DNA of 64,000 nucleotides, from assembly GCA_041303295.1 (NCBI GenBank), contig JBFYPM010000133.1, forward strand, positions 8,883 through 72,882. The letters are read 5' to 3'. The notes under the pieces were generated by a model. The model worked only from the letters and a program-made list of their open reading frames with translations, had not been told where the DNA came from and ran no database searches. This DNA is from SR-FBR-E99 sp041303295 (GTDB taxonomy: Bacteria > Bacteroidota > Bacteroidia > Bacteroidales > VadinHA17). A program made the translations under genes and the position numbers. This document shows positions 33,189 through 41,952 of the stretch, in pieces. Position 1 is the stretch's first letter; the number at the start of each line of letters is the position of its first letter.

Positions 33189-33989
33189 ATGAGGGACAAC
33201 GCAATGGTCTACGGAACCGATTATCATATACACACCACATACAGTGACGGCAAGGAGGGACCTGAGGCATGCATAGAGGCAGCCATTGAACGGGGACTCC
33301 GCGAGATAGGCTTCTCCGATCATCTGAATCCGGCCGGTGAACACCTTAAGTGGTGCATGGATCATGACAGGCTTCCTGAATATGCCGAACATATCATGAG
33401 GCTGGGGAGAGAGCATCCGGAGATAGCAGTCAGGCTGGGAATTGAGGTCGATTATTTGCCGAACAGGGAAAAAGAGACAGAGAGGCTCATTAACTCCTTC
33501 CCGTTTGATTACATAATCGGTTCAGTCCATTACATGGGGGAGGAAACTGTTGATCTCGGCCCGGAGTTTTATATAGGCAGGGATATTGACCAGATATACG
33601 AGAACTACTTCAACCTCGTCTGCGAGGCAGCTGCAACCGGTTTTTTTGATATCATAGGCCACCCCGACCTGGTGAGGATACACCGCTACAGGCCGGAAGG
33701 AGACATCACCCATCTTTATAGCATGATGGCGTCATCCTTTGAGATCCATGACGTCGCCTTTGAGCTGAATACCAACGGGCGTAACAAGCCACTCCAGGAC
33801 TTTTATCCTGACCGGAAGTACCTGCCCCTGTTTGCAGAACACGGTGTACCAGTATGTATTAACTCCGACGCTCATTTCCCGGAACGTATCGGACAGTATT
33901 TCGATGAGGCTTATGATCTTCTCAAATGCTCCGGATACCGTGAGATGGCTGTATTCAGGAAGCGGGAACGATACATGATCCCATTTTAA
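33189..33989 (+). CDS. PHP-domain phosphatase, histidinol-phosphatase-like
   Basis: The 266-residue cytoplasmic metal-dependent phosphoesterase has the full set of PHP motifs: DYHIHTTYSDGK, GFSDHLN, GIEVDY, GSVHYM, IGHPDL and INSDAH. The closest role is L-histidinol phosphatase (HisK type), but no histidine biosynthesis gene is nearby. ATG at 33204 (MVYGTDYHIH) is an equally good start. The motif set includes all expected trinuclear metal ligands, so it should be active. Confidence 0.87.
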   Translation: MRDNAMVYGTDYHIHTTYSDGKEGPEACIEAAIERGLREIGFSDHLNPAGEHLKWCMDHDRLPEYAEHIMRLGREHPEIAVRLGIEVDYLPNREKETERLINSFPFDYIIGSVHYMGEETVDLGPEFYIGRDIDQIYENYFNLVCEAAATGFFDIIGHPDLVRIHRYRPEGDITHLYSMMASSFEIHDVAFELNTNGRNKPLQDFYPDRKYLPLFAEHGVPVCINSDAHFPERIGQYFDEAYDLLKCSGYREMAVFRKRERYMIPF

Positions 33990-33997
33990 GGAGTCTT

Positions 33998-34564
33998 TCA
34001 GGCCGCTGCCGTGAGATGCTCAATGAGTATCCTTGCTCCTATTGCGGCAAGTATCAGGCCGCCAATGATCTCAACTCTGGACCCAAGGCGACTTCCTGCT
34101 GATTTCCCGATGCGTATGGCTGTCATCGATGCCAGGAAGGTGACTGCTCCGATTATGAGACCGGCGAACCATATCTGAACCTTGAGGAAGGCAAAACTGA
34201 TACCCACGGCAAAGGCATCAATACTGGTGCCCACTGCCATTGTCAGCAATACACTCCACCGCGAGAAATCCACCGGCTCCCTCTTATCATCCGCCTTCAG
34301 TCCCTCAATAACCATCCTGGCTCCCAGAATCGTAAGCAGCCCGAAAGCCACCCAATGATCATATTTTTCTATGTGCTGACTGACAGTTGAGCCGAGGAAA
34401 AAGCCCAGTACGGTAAGGCCGCCCTGAAAGAGTGCAAGAATAATGGCAACACGTATGGCATTTCGGAAGCGTATACCGGACTCTATGACCCCGCACGAGA
34501 GCGACACGGCAAAGCTGTCGAATGACAAACCTAGGGCAACACCTGTTAAAGTAACGATATCCAT
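33998..34564 (-). CDS. mntP: Manganese efflux pump MntP
   Basis: The 188-residue inner-membrane protein has six predicted helices in two homologous halves, each with the conserved acidic motif: DSFAVSLSCG in the first and SIDAFAVGISFAF in the second. These aspartates are the Mn2+ path in MntP. It exports excess manganese. The 62-base gap to the divergent dtd gene leaves no room for the yybP-ykoY riboswitch that controls mntP in some bacteria. Confidence 0.93.
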   Translation of the reverse strand: MDIVTLTGVALGLSFDSFAVSLSCGVIESGIRFRNAIRVAIILALFQGGLTVLGFFLGSTVSQHIEKYDHWVAFGLLTILGARMVIEGLKADDKREPVDFSRWSVLLTMAVGTSIDAFAVGISFAFLKVQIWFAGLIIGAVTFLASMTAIRIGKSAGSRLGSRVEIIGGLILAAIGARILIEHLTAAA

Positions 34565-34626
34565 GGGCGGCAGAAAGGCCGTAAAAATAGTTATAAATTA
34601 CTACTTTTACCACACTGTTAAGCCAA

Positions 34627-35079
34627 ATGAGGGTAGTTGTACAAAGAGTAAAAAGAGCCTCTGTGACCATTGACGGAGTGATGCGCTCATCAATCGGTAA
34701 TGGCCTCCTTGTCTTTGCAGGCATTGAGGAGGAAGACGACAGTGAAGATACTGCCTGGCTGGCAGCGAAGGTTGTGAACCTGAGACTGTTTGACGACAGT
34801 AACGGCGTAATGAACCTGTCAGTAGCAGAGACCGGAAACGAAATAATGATTGTCAGCCAGTTTACCCTGCATGCATCAACCAGAAAAGGCAACAGGCCGT
34901 CATATATAAGGGCCGCCAGGCCTGAAAAAGCGATACCCCTGTATGAAGATTTTATTGTACGTACCGAAGAGTTGCTGGAACATTCCGTAAGCACCGGCGT
35001 ATTTGGGGCAATGATGGATATTGAGCTTGTAAACGACGGTCCCGTGACAATAATAATAGACAGCAGGAACAGGGAATGA
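34627..35079 (+). CDS. dtd: D-aminoacyl-tRNA deacylase
   Basis: The 150-residue enzyme hydrolyses D-amino acids and glycine mischarged on tRNA. It carries the SQFTLHASTRKGNRPSY active-site motif and the cross-subunit NDGPVTI (Gly-cisPro) motif that excludes L-amino acids. Length is normal. Its stop overlaps the MFS gene start (ATGA). Confidence 0.95.
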   Translation: MRVVVQRVKRASVTIDGVMRSSIGNGLLVFAGIEEEDDSEDTAWLAAKVVNLRLFDDSNGVMNLSVAETGNEIMIVSQFTLHASTRKGNRPSYIRAARPEKAIPLYEDFIVRTEELLEHSVSTGVFGAMMDIELVNDGPVTIIIDSRNRE

Positions 35080-36452
35080 CGGATAAAGAGCTTAAACGGT
35101 CTGTTCTGACGGTCACCGCCTTTGCATCGTTCCTGACTCCCTTCATGGGGTCATCGATAAATCTTGCCCTGCCCTCCATAGGGGATGAGATGGGTATTAA
35201 TGCAGTCACCCTGAACTGGATAGTGAGCAGCTATATGCTCACAACCTCCATCCTGCTGCTCCCTGCCGGCAGGGCAGGAGATATCCTGGGACGGAAAAAA
35301 ATATTTACTGCCGGCCTTGTCATCTTCACACTTGCGATGATCATGCTGACATTCACCCCCGGAATAAAATGGCTTATCGGCGTCAGAATACTGCAGGGGG
35401 CAGGCGGGGCGATGATGTTCGGCACCAATATGGCCATCCTGACTTCTGTCTTTCCTCCCGGGGAGCGGGGACGTGCAATGGGAATAAATGTCACTGCAGT
35501 ATATGCCGGACTGGCCTCCGGGCCATTCCTTGGAGGACTTCTTACGCGTTACCTCGGCTGGAGAAGCATATTCGCCTTTCTGGTCCCGATGGGTATTATC
35601 AGCCTGATCATGATTCGGAGAAAAATGAAGGGCGAATGGGCCGAAGCCAGGGGAGAGAGCTTTGACTGGCCCGGTGCTGTGATCTACGGGATGGCGATAG
35701 CGGCCCTGATGTACGGTTTCTCGAAGCTGCCATCTGTCCCGGGGTGGTTCATTACAATTGCAGGTATGGCTCTTGTTCCCCTGTTCATCCTGAGAGAAAA
35801 TAAGACTGTTCATCCCCTCTTCGACATAACCCTTATATCAAGGAACAGGATCTTCGCCTTTTCCAGCCTTGCGGCCCTGATCCATTATGCCGCCACCAGT
35901 GCCATTGGGTTCTTTCTGAGCCTCTTCCTCCAGTATATTAAAGAGCTGGGACCCCGCGACGCGGGATTCGTGCTTATGGCATGGCCGGTGACTATGGCCC
36001 TCATCTCCCCGGCCGCCGGGAAGCTGTCTGACACCCGCAACCCGGGAGTGCTGGCTTCCATTGGAATGACTATAACATCGGCAGGACTGATCATGCTCTG
36101 CTTTTTAACAGCAGAGACTTCTATTCTCTTCATTGTTATTGTACTTGTGATTATGGGTGCCGGCTTCTCCCTCTTTTCATCGCCCAATTCCAATGCAATC
36201 ATGAGCTCCGTTGAGAAACGGCAGCTCGGCAATGCCTCCGGAATGCTGGGTACCATGAGGAACGTGGGCCAGACCTTCAGTATGGCTATTGCCCTCATGC
36301 TCCTGGCCATTTACATGGGCCAGGCAAAGATTGATCCCTCCAACTATCCGGAACTCATTGGCGCAATGAAGAGCGCCTTTGTGATATTCTCAATCCTCTG
36401 CTTTGCGGGTATTTTTGCATCACTGGCAAGAAATAAAAGCCTTCGAAAATAG
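35076..36452 (+). CDS. MFS transporter, DHA2 (EmrB/QacA-like) family
   Basis: The 458-residue inner-membrane transporter begins with a helix containing the D1-like motif FMGSSINLALPSIGDE. It has motif A GRAGDILGRKKIFT in the first cytoplasmic loop and motif C-like GLASGPFLGGLL in helix 5, typical of drug-proton antiporters. Helix count by eye is 14, as in DHA2. The substrate is unknown. It is translationally coupled to dtd. Confidence 0.9.
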   Translation: MTDKELKRSVLTVTAFASFLTPFMGSSINLALPSIGDEMGINAVTLNWIVSSYMLTTSILLLPAGRAGDILGRKKIFTAGLVIFTLAMIMLTFTPGIKWLIGVRILQGAGGAMMFGTNMAILTSVFPPGERGRAMGINVTAVYAGLASGPFLGGLLTRYLGWRSIFAFLVPMGIISLIMIRRKMKGEWAEARGESFDWPGAVIYGMAIAALMYGFSKLPSVPGWFITIAGMALVPLFILRENKTVHPLFDITLISRNRIFAFSSLAALIHYAATSAIGFFLSLFLQYIKELGPRDAGFVLMAWPVTMALISPAAGKLSDTRNPGVLASIGMTITSAGLIMLCFLTAETSILFIVIVLVIMGAGFSLFSSPNSNAIMSSVEKRQLGNASGMLGTMRNVGQTFSMAIALMLLAIYMGQAKIDPSNYPELIGAMKSAFVIFSILCFAGIFASLARNKSLRK

Positions 36453-36553
36453 ACAAAACCGGTTTTTTGTTTGGTTTTCATTAAAAACAATTAAATTGAC
36501 CCGCGATTACCGGCAGGCAAAGCATGCCTCCCGGATTTTACATAACATTAATT

Positions 36554-37426
36554 ATGACCAAATTATACAGGAAGCTGTTAAATTACGACTACTCCCCGGG
36601 GGAGATGGGAGAATGCATAACCGAAGCACGGCGGATGACCGGCTCTGTGGAGCGGGCTCTTCTTCTGAAGGAGATCTTCTCCTTTATTGATCTTACCAGC
36701 CTCAACACTTCCGACAGTGCGGGTACCATAAACAGCTTTGCAGAGAGGACTGCCTCATTCCGCTACAGCTTCAGTGATATCAGCAATGTTGCAGCTATCT
36801 GTGTCTTCCCAAACTTCGTGACAGTTGCCCGTGAGCAACTTAAAAACTCCGGGGTGAAACTGGCCGTGGTATCAGCCTCGTTCCCTACATCTCAGACATT
36901 CCTTGAGGTTAAGACTCTTGAGACAGAGCTGGCCGTCAGGATGGGAGCCGATGAGATAGATATCGTTATTCCCGTTGGAACATTTCTTGAGGGAGACTAT
37001 GACACCGTTATTGAAGAACTGAAGACTGTAAGACAGGCTGCCGGGGATGCCACGCTGAAGGTGATCCTCGAGACCGGACTGCTTAAAGACGAAAGGAGTA
37101 TTTACCGGGCATCAGTAGTGGCAATGGAGTCAGGGGCTGACTTCATAAAGACCTCTACGGGTAAGAGCCAGGTGTCGGCAACCCCCGAAGCTGCCTGGGT
37201 AATGTGCCGTGCGATACGCGACTACTGGAATGAGACCGGCATCATGATCGGATTCAAGCCCGCTGGAGGTATTGTTTCTCCTGATGATGCGCTGATATAT
37301 TATTTCATAGTCAGGAACATGCTCGGTGAAAAATGGCTCTCACCTCAATATTTCAGGATAGGCGCCTCGCGGCTGGCCAACAATATTCTTACCGAGCTGT
37401 ACCCTGGCCAGCCAGCCTACTTTTAG
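36554..37426 (+). CDS. deoC: Deoxyribose-phosphate aldolase
   Basis: This class I aldolase (290 residues from ATG 36554) cleaves 2-deoxyribose 5-phosphate into acetaldehyde and glyceraldehyde 3-phosphate. KVILETGLL carries the assisting lysine, FIKTSTGKS the Schiff-base lysine, and GFKPAGGI the phosphate site. I chose MTKLYRKLL; an ATG at 36524 adds 10 residues. DeoC is the only deoxynucleoside catabolism gene here. Confidence 0.93.
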   Translation: MTKLYRKLLNYDYSPGEMGECITEARRMTGSVERALLLKEIFSFIDLTSLNTSDSAGTINSFAERTASFRYSFSDISNVAAICVFPNFVTVAREQLKNSGVKLAVVSASFPTSQTFLEVKTLETELAVRMGADEIDIVIPVGTFLEGDYDTVIEELKTVRQAAGDATLKVILETGLLKDERSIYRASVVAMESGADFIKTSTGKSQVSATPEAAWVMCRAIRDYWNETGIMIGFKPAGGIVSPDDALIYYFIVRNMLGEKWLSPQYFRIGASRLANNILTELYPGQPAYF

Positions 37427-37435
37427 AAATAAATC

Positions 37436-38296
37436 ATGATTACCGGGCCGGGCGATACATTAAGCGTTGTTGCTGCTGATACTCTCTCATCTCCTGCACC
37501 AAAAGAGGAATTCAGTATTGGCCGGATCATTCCGGTGCGTACCTCTGAACGCAATCTTCCCGGAAATGAGATTAATGTACGTGATCTGCGAAGCGATTAT
37601 ATAACCGGCGTCGAACGCGTTGACGGCCAGCCGCTTCCGAAAGAGAAGATGAACACTGACTTCAGCTTCATTATCCTTGCACTCTCACTTCTTGTAATGA
37701 CCGCAATGATATCGTTCGGCAGGAAAAGCATGATGGCCGGACTCTCCTCCATAGGCTTTCGCAGACGTCCTGAGCTGGCGCCTCCGGGAACATCTGAAGT
37801 GTTTGCCTGGCCTTCCCTAATGAGAAATATCTTCACTGTCCTGAATGTTGGCCTCTTTGCTACAGCGGCCCTCCTGCTGACTGGCACTGTCCGGCGTACA
37901 GATCCCTCCGGCTCGGTGAAGCTGGCTGCACTTCTCTTCGGGTCATGCCTGGCTGCATTGTTGCTAAGACACCTGACCTGTATCCTGGCTGCAGAGATGA
38001 CCGGCTGGAAAAGCCTCTTCCGTGAGTATATGAATGTCATTTACAATGCCTGGTACGCTAATGCAATCATTCTGTTCATACTAAACGGAATCATCCTTTT
38101 TGCACCGCTTGATAATTCTGTTCCTTTCATTGTGGCTGGTCTTGTTATTTCAGCTATATTTCTAATAATAAGAACGTTAAGACTGCTATCTATATTTAAA
38201 TACAGGCATGTTTCAATATTATATTTCATTTTGTACCTTTGTGCCCTTGAAGTCTTACCCGTACTTGTCATCCTGAAGATACTAGGTGTCTTCTGA
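37436..38296 (+). CDS. DUF4271 membrane protein
   Basis: The 286-residue protein has a soluble Pro/Asp-rich N-terminus (about 1-74) and then six or so membrane helices ending with RHVSILYFILYLCALEVLPVLVI, the hallmark of DUF4271. The family is restricted to Bacteroidota and normally lies directly before hemD, as here (39 bases). No function is known. The conserved adjacency suggests a link with tetrapyrrole synthesis or the envelope. Confidence 0.85.
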   Translation: MITGPGDTLSVVAADTLSSPAPKEEFSIGRIIPVRTSERNLPGNEINVRDLRSDYITGVERVDGQPLPKEKMNTDFSFIILALSLLVMTAMISFGRKSMMAGLSSIGFRRRPELAPPGTSEVFAWPSLMRNIFTVLNVGLFATAALLLTGTVRRTDPSGSVKLAALLFGSCLAALLLRHLTCILAAEMTGWKSLFREYMNVIYNAWYANAIILFILNGIILFAPLDNSVPFIVAGLVISAIFLIIRTLRLLSIFKYRHVSILYFILYLCALEVLPVLVILKILGVF

Positions 38297-38335
38297 ACGG
38301 CGCCGGGTATAAAGAGGAGGTTGAACTTAAAACTT

Positions 38336-39091
38336 ATGGCTTTGAAGATAAGGAAGGTACTAGTGTCGCAGCCTGAGCCAAACAATCCGAAATCACCATA
38401 TTTCGAGCTCGCTAAGAAATACAATCTGAAAATCGACTTCAGGCAGTTCATCCAGGTTGAGGGTATCCCGGCCAAGGATTTCAGGCAGCAGAAAATCAAT
38501 CTGCCCGATTTTACTGCAGTAATCTTTACATCCAAAATAGCCATTGATCATTATTTCAGGATCTGTGACGAGATGCGCATTACGGTGCCCGACACGATGA
38601 AGTATTTCTGCATCACTGAAAATGTGGCATTTTACCTGCAGAAATATATAGTATACCGCAAGAGGAAAGTCTTCCACGGAAAGTCAAATTTTGAAGACCT
38701 CATTGATGTGATTGCAAAGCACAAGGACGAAAACTTCTTTGTGCCCCTGTCAGAGCCTCATAAGTCTGACATACCCGAGCTGCTGTTAAAAAGCAATATA
38801 AAGTTCACAATAGGTACGATGTACCGCACCATTAGCAAAGGTTTTGAAAAACAGGAACTTGACTACGACATTCTGGTCTTCTACAGTCCTTCCGGAATAA
38901 GGTCTCTCAAAGAGAACTTCCCGTCATTCACCCAGGGCGAGATCAAGATTGCCGCCTTCGGTCCGACGACAGCAGAAGCCGTGACAAATGAGGGTTACGG
39001 GCTTGACATACAGGCTCCCAACCCCAAGGCCCCCTCAATGACAATGGCTCTTGACTGCTTTATACGCGACTTCAACAAGAGCAACAAATAG
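38336..39091 (+). CDS. hemD: Uroporphyrinogen-III synthase
   Basis: The 251-residue protein follows the HemD fold pattern: two Rossmann-like halves with VLVSQPEP, AVIFTSKIAIDHYF, FFVPLSEPHKSDIPELL, ILVFYSPSGIRSL and a final KIAAFGPTTAEAV. Sequence conservation in the family is always low, and these motifs plus gene order (DUF4271-hemD-rnpA) support the call. It closes the hydroxymethylbilane ring in haem synthesis. ATG 38336 is preferred over an in-frame TTG at 38321. An AGGAGG at 38314-38319 is oddly far from the ATG. Confidence 0.85.
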   Translation: MALKIRKVLVSQPEPNNPKSPYFELAKKYNLKIDFRQFIQVEGIPAKDFRQQKINLPDFTAVIFTSKIAIDHYFRICDEMRITVPDTMKYFCITENVAFYLQKYIVYRKRKVFHGKSNFEDLIDVIAKHKDENFFVPLSEPHKSDIPELLLKSNIKFTIGTMYRTISKGFEKQELDYDILVFYSPSGIRSLKENFPSFTQGEIKIAAFGPTTAEAVTNEGYGLDIQAPNPKAPSMTMALDCFIRDFNKSNK

Positions 39092-39120
39092 ACCCGGAGG
39101 AAGTTAACGAGAACAGTAAG

Positions 39121-39178
39121 TGCATCAATCCGTCCGCTTCCAGGCATTGAGGTTCGGACAGATGGGTGCATTTTCTTT
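39121..39178 (+). terminator. Terminator-like hairpin between hemD and rnpA
   Basis: A 16-position stem (39121-39136 with 39155-39170; 14 positions pair, one of them G-U) encloses an 18-base loop and is followed by TTTTCTTT. It ends only 4 bases before the rnpA start codon, so it may attenuate read-through into rnpA rather than simply end the upstream operon. Confidence 0.7.
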
Positions 39179-39182
39179 ATAA

Positions 39183-39575
39183 ATGAGACACAAAGATGCA
39201 TCATTCCCCAAGGGGGAAAGGCTCTGCGGCATTAAAGCCGTCAGCGAACTCTTTTCCGGGGGACGCGGATTCAACCAGCTCCCCCTCAGGGTTGTATACA
39301 GGGTATTACCGGCAGATAAGACACTTCAGCCCGTAAGACTTCTTGTCTCCGTACCTAAAAGACACTTCAAAAGAGCCGTTGACCGCAACCTGATCCGGAG
39401 ACGAATAAAGGAGGCCTGGAGAACCTGTAAGAAGCCTCTCGAGACAATGGTTGAAGAGACCGGCAGTCGTCTTGAGATGGCATTAATCTGGAGTGATACG
39501 GTGATCAGGCCTTATGATGAGACCCTGAAAGCGGTAAATGATGTGATCGGAAGATTGACACTCCTTAAATATTAA
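39183..39575 (+). CDS. rnpA: Ribonuclease P protein component
   Basis: The 130-residue basic protein assists the RNase P RNA in tRNA 5'-end processing. The RNR signature region FKRAVDRNLIRRRIKEAWR is intact and the N-terminus FPKGERL is typical. rpmH, the usual upstream neighbour in other phyla, is absent; hemD is there instead, as is usual in Bacteroidota. Confidence 0.95.
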   Translation: MRHKDASFPKGERLCGIKAVSELFSGGRGFNQLPLRVVYRVLPADKTLQPVRLLVSVPKRHFKRAVDRNLIRRRIKEAWRTCKKPLETMVEETGSRLEMALIWSDTVIRPYDETLKAVNDVIGRLTLLKY

Positions 39576-39580
39576 CTTTG
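39573..39580 (+). promoter_or_regulatory. -7 box of the S41 peptidase gene
   Basis: TAACTTTG overlaps the rnpA stop codon and lies 15 bases before the ATG at 39596. A TTGACA at 39555-39560 is too close to be an ideal -33 element. Confidence 0.5.
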
Positions 39581-39595
39581 CGAAAATTTGATTCC

Positions 39596-41272
39596 ATGAG
39601 AAGCGGAAACAGAAAAAAGATACTGCTTGTGCCGGCATTGCTTGCCGTAGCCATACTTACATTCGGATTCCTGATGGGCGGCCAGGAGAACAAGGATTTC
39701 AAGCTCACCAAGAACCTTGACATTTATATCTCCCTGATCAGGGAACTCAACGCCTTTTATGTCGATGAGATCGACCCCGAAAAACTGGTACACAAGAGTA
39801 TAGCCGGGATGCTCTCAACACTTGACCCGTATACCTCGTTCTACCCTGAGGATGAGACTGAGGATCTCGACTTCATGACCACCGGTAAATATGGAGGGTT
39901 TGGCTCTCTGATCAGAAAATCAGGCGATTATATCCTGGTTACAAATGTCTATGAGGGGTTTCCAGCAGACAAAAGCGGCATCAGGCCAGGCGACATGATG
40001 CTCAGCATTGACGGAGTTTCGCTTAAGGGTGTCACCTCTGACAAGGCATCTGACATGCTTAAGGGAGAACCGGGGACCGAGGCGGAGATAATCATCAGAC
40101 GCAACGGAGAGGAGATGTCAAAGAAGCTCAGGAGGGAGAGAATCTCCATCTCTGCAGTACCCTATTACGGTATGGTGGATGACAATACAGGCTATATACG
40201 CTTTACCAATTTCACCCAAAACTGTATAGCTGAAGTAAGGACAGCGCTTATAGACCTTAAGGAAAAACAGGGAGCCGAGGATCTCATACTTGACCTCAGA
40301 AGTAATCCCGGCGGCCTGGTCAATGAAGCTGTCGAGATAGTGAACCTCTTCGTCAGGCCGGGACAGGAGGTTGTAAGCACAAAAGGCAGGGCCAGGCAGT
40401 ATGATGCCGTCTTCCGCACCACGAAGAGTCCGGTGGCACCTGATATGCCTGTGATTGTGCTGATAAACCGTGCTTCCGCTTCAGCTTCCGAGATAGTGGC
40501 CGGAGCACTGCAGGATCTGGACCGGGGAATAATCGTGGGTGAAAGATCATTCGGCAAGGGCCTGGTGCAGGTGGCACGGCCACTTAGCTACAAGGCACAG
40601 GTAAAGATCACAACCGCTAAATATTACATCCCTAGCGGCCGGTGCATACAGGCAGTGGACTTCTCTCATCCCAATGAGGACGGAAGCGTGGGATATATCC
40701 CCGATTCGCTTATCAAAACCTTCACTACAAAGAACGGCAGACCCGTAAAGGATGGCGGTGGAATTATTCCCGATGTGACAGTGGCCTCTGACATGCTCAA
40801 CCGGTTCACAAGCGAACTATATGTCCAGAACATGATTTTTGATTTTGCTACAGAGTATTACTGGTCTGCACCTCATCCTGCCGTTCTCGACAGCCTGAAG
40901 CTTAATAATGGTGATATTGAGCGCTTTACGACATTTCTCCGTAAGAGGAACTTCACTTACAGAACTAATTCCGAGACACTCCTTGATGACCTTGTCACTG
41001 CTGCCAGGGAAGAGGAGCTTTACGCTGAGAACATGGAGACGATAGAGAGGCTGAAGGGAGGCCTCGGCCATACCCTTGATAAGGACATGGCGGCATACCG
41101 TAATGACGTAACCGAACTGCTGGAGTCAGAGCTTGCTGGCAGGTATTTTTATGATTCGGGAATGGTGCAATATTCACTTTCCCGTGACACCCAGGTGAAA
41201 GAGGCGTTGAGAATTGCAGGAGACAGGACCCGTCGCGAGTCGCTGCTTAAGGCTCCCGCCGCAGTCCGTTAA
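39596..41272 (+). CDS. S41 family C-terminal processing peptidase (CtpA-like)
   Basis: The 558-residue protease has an N-terminal membrane anchor (about 9-28), a PDZ domain (about 80-165, YEGFPADKSGIRPGDMMLSIDG) and a protease domain with the Ser in NRASASASEI and Lys in SFGKGLVQ that form the Ser/Lys dyad. It degrades or trims periplasmic proteins from their C-termini. An in-frame TTG at 39578 is less likely than this ATG. The C-terminal 170 residues are a helical extension common in Bacteroidota members. Confidence 0.92.
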   Translation: MRSGNRKKILLVPALLAVAILTFGFLMGGQENKDFKLTKNLDIYISLIRELNAFYVDEIDPEKLVHKSIAGMLSTLDPYTSFYPEDETEDLDFMTTGKYGGFGSLIRKSGDYILVTNVYEGFPADKSGIRPGDMMLSIDGVSLKGVTSDKASDMLKGEPGTEAEIIIRRNGEEMSKKLRRERISISAVPYYGMVDDNTGYIRFTNFTQNCIAEVRTALIDLKEKQGAEDLILDLRSNPGGLVNEAVEIVNLFVRPGQEVVSTKGRARQYDAVFRTTKSPVAPDMPVIVLINRASASASEIVAGALQDLDRGIIVGERSFGKGLVQVARPLSYKAQVKITTAKYYIPSGRCIQAVDFSHPNEDGSVGYIPDSLIKTFTTKNGRPVKDGGGIIPDVTVASDMLNRFTSELYVQNMIFDFATEYYWSAPHPAVLDSLKLNNGDIERFTTFLRKRNFTYRTNSETLLDDLVTAAREEELYAENMETIERLKGGLGHTLDKDMAAYRNDVTELLESELAGRYFYDSGMVQYSLSRDTQVKEALRIAGDRTRRESLLKAPAAVR

Positions 41273-41294
41273 TCGCAGCGCCGCTGTCAGCAGG

Positions 41295-41717
41295 TCAGCA
41301 GATCTCTTTCTTCCATACAGGAAGCCGCTCTTTAACCATCTCGAGGGTATGCCGGCATGCCCGCGTTGCATGATCACGGTGACCTGCGGTAACCATTATG
41401 AAGAGTGATGTTTCACCTGTTTTTACCACTCCCGTGGCGTGAACGATGATAACCTTGTGCACATCGCTGAAGGCTGCCTTAACCGTCTTCACAATCTCAT
41501 CAACCTCGTTCCCGGCCATGTCGCTGTAAGCGGAATATTCTATTGCCGTGACTCTGTGGCCGTTGATCTCATCATCCCTTACCCTGCCGATAAATATCGA
41601 CACGGCCCCAGCGCCGGCATCGTCGTTGCCAAGAGTAAATAGTTCAGAAATTAGCAGGGGTGTGATTGGCCCCCTGACCAGATACCTGTTTTCCATGTTC
41701 AGAATTGAAGATGTCAT
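41295..41717 (-). CDS. moaE: Molybdopterin synthase catalytic subunit
   Basis: The 140-residue protein is the large subunit that inserts dithiolene sulfurs into precursor Z. It has FIGRVRDDEINGHRV, IEYSAYSDMA, HATGVVKTGETS, HRDHATRACR and the catalytic lysine in PVWKKE. The start overlaps the moaD stop (ATGA). The rest of the molybdopterin pathway (moaA, moaC, moeA) is not in this window. Confidence 0.94.
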   Translation of the reverse strand: MTSSILNMENRYLVRGPITPLLISELFTLGNDDAGAGAVSIFIGRVRDDEINGHRVTAIEYSAYSDMAGNEVDEIVKTVKAAFSDVHKVIIVHATGVVKTGETSLFIMVTAGHRDHATRACRHTLEMVKERLPVWKKEIC

Positions 41718-41950
41718 CCTCCTTCAAACGGAGGAAGTATTGCAATTATATCGTTCTCTTTGAGGAGAGACTCTTCCCTGATTAAAACCCTGTTCAGTGC
41801 CATCCTGAATGTAAGCTTATTCATTGCCGGATACCGTTCGAGTATATCCCCGCGAAGTGTGGCAGTATCACCGGCTTCGATCTCTTCTTCAGCCCGTCCG
41901 GCTATTTCCATGGCGGCCCCAAAATAGAGTACTTTCACTGTTGCACTCAT
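41714..41950 (-). CDS. moaD: Molybdopterin synthase sulfur-carrier subunit
   Basis: The 78-residue ubiquitin-like protein ends in PPFEGG; the terminal Gly-Gly is thiocarboxylated to carry sulfur to MoaE. The ATG at 41950 follows the polA stop by 2 bases. An in-frame TTG at 41956 would add two residues. It is followed immediately by its partner moaE. Confidence 0.92.
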   Translation of the reverse strand: MSATVKVLYFGAAMEIAGRAEEEIEAGDTATLRGDILERYPAMNKLTFRMALNRVLIREESLLKENDIIAILPPFEGG

Positions 41951-41952
41951 AA

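Noticed and set aside
34565..34626. yybP-ykoY manganese riboswitch upstream of mntP
   Set aside because: The 62-base divergent gap is too short to hold the aptamer.
36459..36476. ACAAAACCGGTTTTTTGT as a terminator of the MFS gene
   Set aside because: The palindrome has essentially no loop and a weak A/T stem, so it is not a convincing hairpin.
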